64,000 nucleotides of DNA. It comes from Oscillospiraceae bacterium. Lineage in GTDB: Bacteria; Bacillota; Clostridia; Oscillospirales; Ruminococcaceae. Both the position numbers and the translations under genes were made by a program. The notes below the pieces were generated by a model, which saw only the letters and a list, made by a program, of their open reading frames with translations, was not told the DNA's origin and did no database searches. The number at the start of each line of letters is the position of its first letter. The first letter of the stretch is position 1. The stretch lies in assembly GCA_020024285.1 (NCBI GenBank), contig JAHHTZ010000004.1, positions 186,001-250,000 on the forward strand. The letters run 5' to 3'. Positions 1 through 7,353 of this stretch are shown here, in pieces.

Positions 1-1008
1 CACGACCTGGATGTTTTCGATGTTGAACTTTCTGGAAGCGAGGTTCTCGGAATCGAGCGATACCTGAATGCTCTGGATGTTTTCGACGTTGTAAAAGCTG
101 TTCGGCAGCTGGAGCGGGAATGCGTAGATGCTCTGCGGACCCATCTGCTTGAAGTCGATGTGGTCGAGCAGGACAGAGGCGTATTTCTCAACGGATTCCT
201 CCGGACCTGCCACCTCGATCTTCTCGTTGGAGAGGGTGAACTTGAGCTTATCCAGCGGGAAGTTCTTCGGCACGTTCATAAACTGCAATTCCACCGGAAC
301 GCTGCGGATCTTGAGCACCGGGATGGTGACGGTTGCTTCTTGGATATCGAGGGTGATGTTCGGCGATTCGATGACATTGCCTGCCTTATCGAGCAGCACG
401 ATCTTCGACTTTTTGCTGTAGGTCTGGGACAGACGCTCCTTGACGGTCATCTGCACCTCGCACCGCTTCACGCGCGAAACCTCCGCCTCCGGTCCCGTGA
501 TGGAAACGGCGGGCGGGGTGATCATCTCGTCCTGAATGAGATAGCCGGATTCGCCCTTGATGCCGTTGAGGTTTGTTTCCACCGGGAGGATCTTCGTATG
601 GAGGGTATCGAACTTGACGGTGATGCGCGACGGATTGATGCCCGTTACGGCGATGTCCTCGCTGTTGCTCCCCTTGATGTGTCCCACCAGCGGAAGCTCA
701 TACACGCCGGCGCCCGTCACCTTGGAGATATCGGGGACGATCTCGATGTCCTCCTTGTTGAGGTTGCCGACTGCATACATGATGCCGTTGACCTGAACGG
801 TGGCTTCATCTGCCTCCGGCATGATGGAATCAAGCCCGAGGGTGCTGATGGAATCCTCCACCTCCTTCATGTCGATCTTGACGCTGCGAAATGTGGCAAA
901 GGTTTCCCGATCCACGTTTTCCACCACAATGAGCCACGCCCCGAACGCCAGCAGCAGAGAGCTGACCTTCAGCAGGGTGTTGCTGTATAAAAATTCCTTG
1001 ATCTTCAT
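1..1008 (-). CDS. cdaR: CdaR (YbbR-domain regulator of diadenylate cyclase), 3' part outside window
   Basis: The first 336 codons of a YbbR-domain protein are visible; the stop lies beyond the window edge. The start (MKIKEFLYSNTLLKV) is followed by one N-terminal membrane helix (about residues 10-28), then extracytoplasmic beta-rich YbbR repeats. The ATG overlaps the cdaA stop as ATGA, so the two are translationally coupled. In Firmicutes CdaR sits outside the membrane and modulates the c-di-AMP synthase CdaA. The family and the gene pair are recognised with confidence. glmM usually follows in this operon, but it would be outside the window. Confidence 0.9.
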   Translation of the reverse strand, partial: MKIKEFLYSNTLLKVSSLLLAFGAWLIVVENVDRETFATFRSVKIDMKEVEDSISTLGLDSIMPEADEATVQVNGIMYAVGNLNKEDIEIVPDISKVTGAGVYELPLVGHIKGSNSEDIAVTGINPSRITVKFDTLHTKILPVETNLNGIKGESGYLIQDEMITPPAVSITGPEAEVSRVKRCEVQMTVKERLSQTYSKKSKIVLLDKAGNVIESPNITLDIQEATVTIPVLKIRSVPVELQFMNVPKNFPLDKLKFTLSNEKIEVAGPEESVEKYASVLLDHIDFKQMGPQSIYAFPLQLPNSFYNVENIQSIQVSLDSENLASRKFNIENIQVV

Positions 1009-1874
1009 CGTTTCACCTTCCGCAGCAATGCTTTCATTTTACCGGATTCTTTCTTCTCGTCCTCGAGCTTCAAAAGCCCCTTCTGGAGATATTTTTTGAC
1101 GGATTCGACGGTAAAATTCCGGCGGATGACGCCCTTTTCCGCAATGGAAATCACACCTGTTTCCTCTGATACCACAAGGACGATGGCGTCGGAGTTTTCG
1201 CTCATGCCAAGCGCCGCGCGGTGACGCGTTCCCATTTCCTTGCTGATGGTGTAGTTCTGACTCAGCGGCAAGAAGCACCCCGATGCGTAGAGCCGTCCGT
1301 TGCGCACCACCATTGCCCCGTCGTGCAGCGGTGTGTTGACAAAGAAGAGGTTGCCGATGAGCTCGACGCTTGGCTGTGCATCCACCACGGTTCCCGTGTT
1401 GATGACTTCTCCGAGCTTGGTGTCGCGCTCAAAGACAATGAGCGCACCCGTGCGCGTTTTGGAAAGGCTTTTGCACGCTTCACAGATGACGTCGATGCAG
1501 CTTGTGGTCTGTGCGACCCATTCCTTGTCGCGCTCGCTCCCTGAGAGGAAGTGGCGCAGATTCGTCAGCTTTGTCTGCGCGACGTGCTCAAGCATGCGGC
1601 GCAGCTCCGGCTGAAAGAGGATGACGAGCGCGAGGACACCCGTTGCCATCACGGCATTCATGACAAAGCGCAGGGTGCGCAGCTCTGCCACCACGGCAAT
1701 GATATACACAAGCGCCAGCGCCCCGATGCCCTTGAGCAGCTGGACCGCCCTTGTTTCCTTTACGAGCTTTGCAAGCTGATATATGATAAACGCAACCACC
1801 AGAATATCAAGGTAGTCGTTGAGCCCCATTCCCTTGATATTGCCGATGAGATGACTGAACCAAATGTTTTCCAT
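1005..1874 (-). CDS. cdaA: Diadenylate cyclase CdaA
   Basis: Membrane enzyme that makes c-di-AMP from two ATP. Three hydrophobic helices lie in the first ~90 residues, followed by the DAC domain with the catalytic DGA motif (about residue 185) and RHRAALG (about residue 217). The start is placed at MENIWFSH, giving 289 aa. A longer frame to 1934 adds 20 charged residues not typical of the family. Stop overlaps the cdaR start by 4 bp. c-di-AMP controls potassium and osmotic balance in this phylum. Confidence 0.94.
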   Translation of the reverse strand: MENIWFSHLIGNIKGMGLNDYLDILVVAFIIYQLAKLVKETRAVQLLKGIGALALVYIIAVVAELRTLRFVMNAVMATGVLALVILFQPELRRMLEHVAQTKLTNLRHFLSGSERDKEWVAQTTSCIDVICEACKSLSKTRTGALIVFERDTKLGEVINTGTVVDAQPSVELIGNLFFVNTPLHDGAMVVRNGRLYASGCFLPLSQNYTISKEMGTRHRAALGMSENSDAIVLVVSEETGVISIAEKGVIRRNFTVESVKKYLQKGLLKLEDEKKESGKMKALLRKVKR

Positions 1875-1972
1875 CAATTGTCCACTTCTTTCCCTGCTGC
1901 CCTTGGGCAGTTTGATTGGATCGGACCCCCGCACGATGCCGGGGGGTATTTTCCCACCTGTTCTATCTTTTT

Positions 1973-2000
1973 ATTTTATCATATTTTGTGATAAATTCAA
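1973..2000 (-). promoter_or_regulatory. Predicted promoter of cdaA-cdaR
   Basis: On the minus strand, TTGAAT (1995-2000) and TAAAAT (1973-1978) are separated by 16 bp, a good sigma-A-type pair. A GC-rich hairpin without a T-run (about 1925-1948) lies in the leader between this promoter and the cdaA start. Its role, if any, is unknown. Confidence 0.5.
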
Positions 2001-2140
2001 CTTCATTTTCCACCCGATGTGCAGAATTTATGCTGCATAAAGTTACAGTTCCCCAAAAAGCCCCGATGCACCGTCCCCACGCGGGCGGCATAGGATAAAA
2101 CGTACCACAATAAGCTATCACAGCAAAGGAGGGCTCGTGC

Positions 2141-2374
2141 ATGAAGTATTATAAAAATGAAACGTATGACATCCCGGTCAGCTCCATCACCTATGCAATG
2201 AAAGGGCAGAAGGTGCTGGAGCGGCACGGCATCACCTCTTGGGTGGGGCGCGACCGCAGCATCTCCAGCGGATGCGGTTATAAGCTGACCGTGCGCGGAA
2301 ATCTCGATCAGGCGACCTCCATCCTCTCCCGCTACGGGATTGTGATGACCGGCGAAGGGCGTGCAGTGCAATGA
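2141..2374 (+). CDS. DUF3343 protein (putative Se/S carrier-like)
   Basis: 77-aa protein with the DUF3343 layout: a YxxxxYDIPVSS start, a helix (KGQKVLERHGI), and an ISSGCGYKL segment with the conserved cysteine. Members have been proposed to carry sulfur or selenium beside cysteine-desulfurase-like enzymes, which is exactly the context here. The start has a strong AGGAGG site and the stop overlaps the next start (ATGA). Family assignment is by pattern. The carrier role is an inference from context. Confidence 0.8.
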   Translation: MKYYKNETYDIPVSSITYAMKGQKVLERHGITSWVGRDRSISSGCGYKLTVRGNLDQATSILSRYGIVMTGEGRAVQ

Positions 2375-3513
2375 TCTATTTTGACAACGCCGCCACCACC
2401 TGGCCAAAGCCGCAGTCCGTTGTCCGTGCCGTAGACCGCGCACTCATGCAATACGGGGCAAATCCGGGGCGCAGCGGTCACAAGATGGCGATGCGCACCG
2501 CACAGCAGATCTATGCCTGCCGCGAGAAGGCGGCGGCGCTCTTTCACTGTGCGCCGGAGCAGGTCATCTTCACCGAAAACTGCACCCAATCGATCAACAC
2601 CGTCCTGCAAGGGCTCCTGCGCCGCGGCGACCACGTCCTCATCTCGGACCTTGAGCACAACGCCGTCGCAAGGACGGTGCATCAGCTCTTTTTAGACGGG
2701 ATCTGCACCTATACCGTCGTGCATACCGAGGAAAGCGACGAAGCCACCGTGGCTGCCTTTCAGTATGCCATCCGCCCCAACACGCGCCTCATCTGCTGCA
2801 TCCACGGCTCCAACGTCTTTGGGCAGATCCTCCCGATTGCAGAGCTTGCGCGCATGGCGCACCGCAGAGGGCTGCTCTTTATGGCGGATGCCGCGCAGAC
2901 GGCAGGCGTCCTTAACATCGACCTTGCGCGCGACAATATCGACTTTCTCTGCCTTCCGGGGCACAAGGGGCTGTACGGTCCGATGGGGACCGGCATGATC
3001 CTTGCAGCCTCCGGGGTGCCGCTGCATCCGCTCCTTGCAGGCGGTACGGGGACGCAGTCGCTTTCGCTTGAGATGCCGCAGGAGCTCCCCGAACGATTGG
3101 AGGGCGGAACCATCAATGCCCCCGGCATCCTCGGGCTTTCCGCCGGCATCGACTATGTGCGCCAGCACACGCCGCAGAAGCTCTACCGCGGCGAGGAACG
3201 CCTTGCGATGCGCATTTACAACCAGCTGCGCGAGGTCCCGTGGGTGCATTTCTATGGACCTGCCCCCGCGATGGGGCGCACGCTGCCCGTGCTTTCGATG
3301 ACCCTCGGCGAAATGGACGGGATGGACACGGCACAATGGTTCGATCAGAAGGGGCAGATCGCCGTGCGCGGTGGATTCCACTGTGCAAAGCTCGCCCACG
3401 AAAAGATGGGGACCGATCGGCTCGGAACGGCGCGCATCAGCATCGGCAGCTTCAACACCGTGGAGCAGGCGGATTTTCTGTGCCGCCTCATCCGTCAAAA
3501 GCGCATCCGATAA
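2371..3513 (+). CDS. Cysteine desulfurase family protein (class V aminotransferase)
   Basis: 380-aa PLP enzyme of the SufS/CsdB-like group. It begins with YFDNAATTWPKP, has the PLP lysine in PGHKGLYGP (about residue 196), and carries a candidate catalytic cysteine in RGGFHCAKLAH near residue 340. It would release sulfur (or selenium) from cysteine or selenocysteine as a persulfide. Overlap with the DUF3343 gene suggests the small protein is its acceptor. No scaffold (iscU/sufU) or selD gene is adjacent, so the final sulfur recipient cannot be read here. Confidence 0.88.
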   Translation: MIYFDNAATTWPKPQSVVRAVDRALMQYGANPGRSGHKMAMRTAQQIYACREKAAALFHCAPEQVIFTENCTQSINTVLQGLLRRGDHVLISDLEHNAVARTVHQLFLDGICTYTVVHTEESDEATVAAFQYAIRPNTRLICCIHGSNVFGQILPIAELARMAHRRGLLFMADAAQTAGVLNIDLARDNIDFLCLPGHKGLYGPMGTGMILAASGVPLHPLLAGGTGTQSLSLEMPQELPERLEGGTINAPGILGLSAGIDYVRQHTPQKLYRGEERLAMRIYNQLREVPWVHFYGPAPAMGRTLPVLSMTLGEMDGMDTAQWFDQKGQIAVRGGFHCAKLAHEKMGTDRLGTARISIGSFNTVEQADFLCRLIRQKRIR

Positions 3514-3535
3514 TTGCCGCCTCTGTGCCGCCCAG

Positions 3536-3579
3536 CCGCCGAAGTGTTGCTGCATGGGAACGCTTCGGCGGTCTTTTTT
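3536..3579 (+). terminator. Intrinsic terminator after the cysteine desulfurase gene
   Basis: A 9-bp stem (CCGCCGAAG / CTTCGGCGG, 3536-3544 with 3563-3571) is followed by a T-rich tail. Confidence 0.8.
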
Positions 3580-3653
3580 GTTCCAAGCTCTTTCCCCCGA
3601 TGGTGTTTTAGATGACATAAAGCAAATTTTATTGGATTAAAAGTAATATATAC

Positions 3654-3682
3654 TTGACATAATGTCAGCTTTATGATAAGAT
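3654..3682 (+). promoter_or_regulatory. Promoter with overlapping palindromic operator for the XRE operon
   Basis: TTGACA (3654-3659) and TAAGAT (3677-3682) are spaced by 17 bp. A perfect 13-bp palindrome, TGACATAATGTCA (3655-3667), overlaps the -35 box. Its position directly before a small XRE repressor gene suggests autorepression (inference). Confidence 0.65.
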
Positions 3683-3707
3683 CAAAACAACAAAGGGGGC
3701 AAACACA

Positions 3708-3920
3708 ATGTCAAAGAATCTTGCAATCAAGGTTGCACGGGCAGAAAAGGACATGACGCAAAAGCAGCTTGCCGAAGCCGTGGGCGTATCGCGCCAGACC
3801 ATCAACGCGATCGAAAAGGGCGAATACAACCCCACCATCAAGCTCTGCCGCACCATCTGCCGTGTGCTCGAAAAAGGACTGGACGATTTATTCTGGGAGG
3901 ATGACGAAGATGAAAACTAA
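3708..3920 (+). CDS. Small XRE-family transcriptional regulator
   Basis: 70-aa single-domain helix-turn-helix protein. The HTH lies in residues ~15-35 (MTQKQLAEAVGVSRQTINAIE), followed by the acidic tail common in YgzD-like two-gene modules. AGGGGG lies ahead of the ATG. It overlaps the downstream membrane-protein gene by 11 bp. This regulator/membrane protein pairing is common in Firmicutes, but its signal is not known. It probably binds the palindrome in its own promoter. Confidence 0.88.
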   Translation: MSKNLAIKVARAEKDMTQKQLAEAVGVSRQTINAIEKGEYNPTIKLCRTICRVLEKGLDDLFWEDDEDEN

Positions 3921-4398
3921 GAAAAATTATCTCGACGAAATGCAGGAGCAAAAAGCGCTGCACATCGAACAGCGCAGCTATCAGATCATGTTTGCAGGGC
4001 TTAGCGCAGCCGTGGTGATTCAGAGTGCGATGGGCGCAAGTCTGCGCGAAATGCTGCCCGAAACCATCATTCTCCTTGCGGTATCGATCTACTCTTTGAT
4101 TGCGTTTATCAAAAACGGAATCTGGGACCGCAGGTTTAAGCCGAACAACAAAACGAACGCTGTCCTGAGCGTTGTCACCGGGCTTGTGATGGGAGGAGTC
4201 TGGGGCGTTGTAAATTATATTCGTTACGACAGCCTGTACAATGCTCTCCTGACCTTCGTTATGATGTTCCTGAGCATTTCCCTCGTGTGCTATGCGACGT
4301 TTTGGCTCGCCTGCACTGCGTATAAGCGGCGCTCGAAGCAGCTCGATGACCGCCTTGAATCATCGGAGGATTCTTCCGACGACAACAAACTGCGATAA
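3910..4398 (+). CDS. Membrane protein partner of the XRE regulator
   Basis: 162-aa protein with four predicted membrane helices (roughly residues 20-40, 48-68, 82-103, 112-135) and a charged C-terminal tail rich in D, E and S. The ATG at 3910 is chosen because GGGAGG lies about 10 bp upstream, whereas an ATG at 3901 is too close to it. The coding region overlaps the regulator gene. It resembles uncharacterised membrane proteins paired with small XRE regulators (DUF6773-like; tentative). Function unknown. Confidence 0.7.
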   Translation: MKTKKNYLDEMQEQKALHIEQRSYQIMFAGLSAAVVIQSAMGASLREMLPETIILLAVSIYSLIAFIKNGIWDRRFKPNNKTNAVLSVVTGLVMGGVWGVVNYIRYDSLYNALLTFVMMFLSISLVCYATFWLACTAYKRRSKQLDDRLESSEDSSDDNKLR

Positions 4399-4430
4399 AA
4401 AAAGCGGATGCAAAATGCATCCGCTTTTTT
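4397..4430. terminator. Bidirectional terminator between the XRE module and ispF
   Basis: Perfect stem AAGCGGATGCA / TGCATCCGCTT with A and T runs on both sides. It serves the plus-strand XRE module and the minus-strand ispF, whose stop is at 4434. Confidence 0.9.
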
Positions 4431-4433
4431 CTG

Positions 4434-4916
4434 TTAGTTTGACCCGATCCGCTCGATGAGGCACACGCTGTGCGCTGCCATTCCTTCACCCGTTCCGGTG
4501 AAGCCGAGCCCCTCCTCGGTGGTTGCCTTCACCGATACCTGCATAAGGTCGATGCCGCAGGCGTCAGCGATGTTTTTTCGCATCTGTGGGATGTGGTCCT
4601 TGAGCTTTGGGCGCTGTGCCAAAACGGTGGCATCGATGTTTTCGATGCGGTAGCCGTTTTCCGAGAGCATCTGTGCCACATGGCGCAGCAGCTCGATGCT
4701 GTCCGCGCCGCGGTAGCGCTCGTCCGTATCGGGGAAGCATCCCCCGATGTCCCCCAGCGCCGCCGCACCCAGCAGCGAATCCATCACCGCATGGGTGAGC
4801 ACATCCGCGTCCGAATGGCCGAGCAGCCCCTTCTCGAAGGGAAGCTCCACCCCGCCGAGGATGAGTTTTCTTCCTTGTGTAAGACGGTGTACGTCGTAGC
4901 CGTGTCCGATGCGCAT
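4434..4916 (-). CDS. ispF: 2-C-methyl-D-erythritol 2,4-cyclodiphosphate synthase
   Basis: 160-aa MEP-pathway enzyme converting CDP-ME 2-phosphate to MEcPP. Metal ligands Asp8 and His10 (GHGYDVH) and His42 (HSDADVLTHAVMD) are present, as is FPDTDERYRGADS. Full length for the family. AGGAGG precedes the ATG, and ispD ends just upstream, so ispD and ispF form one operon. Confidence 0.97.
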   Translation of the reverse strand: MRIGHGYDVHRLTQGRKLILGGVELPFEKGLLGHSDADVLTHAVMDSLLGAAALGDIGGCFPDTDERYRGADSIELLRHVAQMLSENGYRIENIDATVLAQRPKLKDHIPQMRKNIADACGIDLMQVSVKATTEEGLGFTGTGEGMAAHSVCLIERIGSN

Positions 4917-4928
4917 GATCCGTTCCTC

Positions 4929-5642
4929 CTATGCTTCCTCCAGGGTCTGCACGATCGCCTGTGCGATGGGCAGATCCTCCGGCGTTGTGATCTTGATGTT
5001 AAAATAACTCCCCTGCGACAGGTACACCTTCGCGCCCATGCGCTCCACAAGCTGGCAGTCGTCCGTGCAGTCGATCCCGTCTTTCTGCGCCTGTCTGAGC
5101 GCCTCGCGGTAGAGGGACGACAAAAACACCTGCGGCGTCTGCGTGAGGTAGAGCGTTTCTCTGGGCGGCGTGTCGCGGATAAATCCGTTTTCGTCGGCAA
5201 CCTTGATGGTGTCCTTCGCGGGGACGGCGGCGGTCGCCGCCTTGTGCTGCACCGCCGCTTCGATGCAGCAGGAGATGACCTCCTGCGATGCAAACGGGCG
5301 CGCCCCGTCGTGGATGGCATAGTACAGAAGGTCGTCTGAGAGCGCCGCCACCCCGTTTCGGACGGATTCCTGCCGTGTTGCGCCGCCCTTCACGATGGTT
5401 TTCACCTTGAGCAGGTCAAATTCCTTCACATAGTCCATCATCGTCCCGAGGAAGTCCTCGCGGCACACCACGACGATTTCCCTCACGCACTCAAGCTCCT
5501 CAAAGCAGCGGACGCTGCGCACCACCACCGGCATGCCCTCCAGCCAGAGATCCTGCTTGTCGATGCCCTGCATCCGTCGGGACGAACCGGCAGCCACGAT
5601 GACCACGCCCACGGCGGGCGCGGTCGGTTTTTTCTTCCACAT
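4929..5642 (-). CDS. ispD: 2-C-methyl-D-erythritol 4-phosphate cytidylyltransferase
   Basis: 237-aa MEP-pathway enzyme forming CDP-methylerythritol. The nucleotide-binding loop AAGSSRRMQG is at residues 17-26, with HDGARPF and RETLYLTQTPQ further on. The N-terminus (MWKKKPTAPAV) is slightly long but has a clear GGGAGG site. It lies 12 bp upstream of ispF and 24 bp downstream of the AEC transporter gene on the same strand. Confidence 0.96.
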   Translation of the reverse strand: MWKKKPTAPAVGVVIVAAGSSRRMQGIDKQDLWLEGMPVVVRSVRCFEELECVREIVVVCREDFLGTMMDYVKEFDLLKVKTIVKGGATRQESVRNGVAALSDDLLYYAIHDGARPFASQEVISCCIEAAVQHKAATAAVPAKDTIKVADENGFIRDTPPRETLYLTQTPQVFLSSLYREALRQAQKDGIDCTDDCQLVERMGAKVYLSQGSYFNIKITTPEDLPIAQAIVQTLEEA

Positions 5643-5666
5643 GGTTTATGTCCTCCCTTGCTGCTG

Positions 5667-6632
5667 TTATACCAACCCGAGCACGCGCCCGAGGTAGATC
5701 CAGAAGGTGACGGTGACGGCGCTGAAGAGCGTCGTTGCCGCGATGCAGCTTGCCGTGAGGACACCCTCATGCCCCATGTTGCGCGCCATGACGTAGCTCG
5801 ACGGTGTCGTTGCTGCGCCCAGCATGATGAGCAGCGAAATGAGCCACTCGTCGCGCCAGCCGAGCATGACAGCGACAGGCAGGAACACCGCAGGCTGGAT
5901 CACCAGCTTGAACAGGCAGGCAAGGAGCGTCGGCTTGATGCAGTGTTTTGCTTTTTCGAGGCTGAATTCCGCACCGATTGCAAGCAGGGCGAGCGGACTT
6001 GTGAGGGATGCAACGCTTGCCATCGTCTTTTCGACGAGGGTGATGCGCGGCAGTCCAAGGTACGATGCGATTACGCCCAGCACGATGGCATCGATGAGCG
6101 GATTTTTGAGGACCTCCATCGCGGTCTTTTTCATCAGTCCCCCCTCGGAGCCTTCGCCCTTTTTGCGGTCTGGATGATGCAGGGCAAGCAGCAGCACAGC
6201 ACACGTATTGTAAAGGGGAACGCAGCCGATGATGACCTGCCCGATGACAGCGCCGCCCTCTCCGTTGGGGAATATGTTGTGCAAAAATGCACCGCCCAAA
6301 ACCGCCACGCTTCCGCGGTAGCTGCCCTGGGCAAATTCTGCCAGAAGGCTCTGATCCTTGAGGGAGAAGCGCCCCAGCAGCCACGCTGCAATGACGCTCA
6401 GTCCCGATACTGCAAAGCAAAAGAGAACAAATTTCCCGCTGAATTCGCTGCGGATATCCATTTTCCACATATCCAAAAACAGCATGCACGGCAGCGTGAT
6501 TCGAAAGACGAATCGGTTGCAGACCTCCACAAATTCGTGGTTTATCATCTTGGTCCGAATCAGGATGCCGCCCAGCACCATCACCAGAAACACCGGCATG
6601 GTGGCGTTGACACTGTAAATAAAATCTTCCAT
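5667..6632 (-). CDS. AEC-family transporter (auxin efflux carrier-like permease)
   Basis: 321-aa integral membrane protein with about ten hydrophobic segments in two halves around a charged middle loop (residues ~165-185, HPDRKKGEGSEGG). The start MEDFIYSVNATMPVFLVMVLGG and the NPLIDAIVLG segment are typical of the AEC family. Bacterial members carry small organic anions such as malate; the substrate here is not predictable. It lies upstream of ispD and may be co-transcribed with it. Confidence 0.85.
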   Translation of the reverse strand: MEDFIYSVNATMPVFLVMVLGGILIRTKMINHEFVEVCNRFVFRITLPCMLFLDMWKMDIRSEFSGKFVLFCFAVSGLSVIAAWLLGRFSLKDQSLLAEFAQGSYRGSVAVLGGAFLHNIFPNGEGGAVIGQVIIGCVPLYNTCAVLLLALHHPDRKKGEGSEGGLMKKTAMEVLKNPLIDAIVLGVIASYLGLPRITLVEKTMASVASLTSPLALLAIGAEFSLEKAKHCIKPTLLACLFKLVIQPAVFLPVAVMLGWRDEWLISLLIMLGAATTPSSYVMARNMGHEGVLTASCIAATTLFSAVTVTFWIYLGRVLGLV

Positions 6633-6702
6633 CGCTCTTTCCCGCTCCTACGTTATTTGATTCCCCAATCGATCCGGCTTTTGGGGTCGGCTGGGTTTTC
6701 TC

Positions 6703-7353
6703 CTACTGTTCGTCCTGCCACAAGATACTGGAAGAACTGCATCCAAGGCGGTCACACCCTGCCTCCAAAAATGCTTCCATCTGTTCCCTTGTGCGGATTC
6801 CTCCGGCTGCCTTGATTTTGAGGCGGTCGCCCATCAGCTCGCGGAACAGCTTGATGTCCTCAAGCTCTGCGCCGCCGGTGCCAAAGCCGGTGGAGGTTTT
6901 GATGTAGTCTGCGCCGCCGCGCGCCACACAGTAGCAAAGCGCCGTCTTTTCTTCCTGTGTGAGGTAGCAGGTTTCTACGATCACTTTAAGGACACGGTCC
7001 TGCACCAGCTGGCGAACGGCGCCGATCTCTGCCACCACTTCACCGAGGTTGCCGCTTTTCACATCGGTCATGTTGATGACAAGGTCGAGTTCGTCCGCGC
7101 CGTTCTGACGGGCATCCCACGCTTCGGCAGCCTTGGCAGCCTGCGTCTGATACCCCAGAGGGAAGCCGATGACGGTGCATACCTTGAGAGAAGGGTAGGA
7201 TTCCTTCGCTTTTTTCACAAAGCACGGAGGGATGCAGACCGTTGCCGTATGGTGGGTGATCGCCTCCTTGCAGAGCTTGTCGATCTCATCCCATGTTGCA
7301 GTCGGCTTTAAGAGTGTGTGGTCGATTCGGTTGAGGATTTCCTGATTTTCCAT
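6703..7353 (-). CDS. deoC: Deoxyribose-phosphate aldolase
   Basis: 216-aa class I aldolase that splits 2-deoxyribose 5-phosphate into glyceraldehyde 3-phosphate and acetaldehyde. The Schiff-base lysine is in YIKTSTGFG, and a second lysine is in KAAGGIRT. The start MENQEILNRIDHTLLKP is supported by GGAGAAT just upstream and gives family length; a longer open frame exists upstream but lies inside the ptsI gene. Its first 68 bp overlap the 3' end of the ptsI-like frame. Confidence 0.95.
   Translation of the reverse strand: MENQEILNRIDHTLLKPTATWDEIDKLCKEAITHHTATVCIPPCFVKKAKESYPSLKVCTVIGFPLGYQTQAAKAAEAWDARQNGADELDLVINMTDVKSGNLGEVVAEIGAVRQLVQDRVLKVIVETCYLTQEEKTALCYCVARGGADYIKTSTGFGTGGAELEDIKLFRELMGDRLKIKAAGGIRTREQMEAFLEAGCDRLGCSSSSILWQDEQ

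Noticed and set aside
1875..1934. 20-residue N-terminal extension of CdaA
   Set aside because: Charged sequence before the first membrane helix that relatives lack; it overlaps a leader hairpin.
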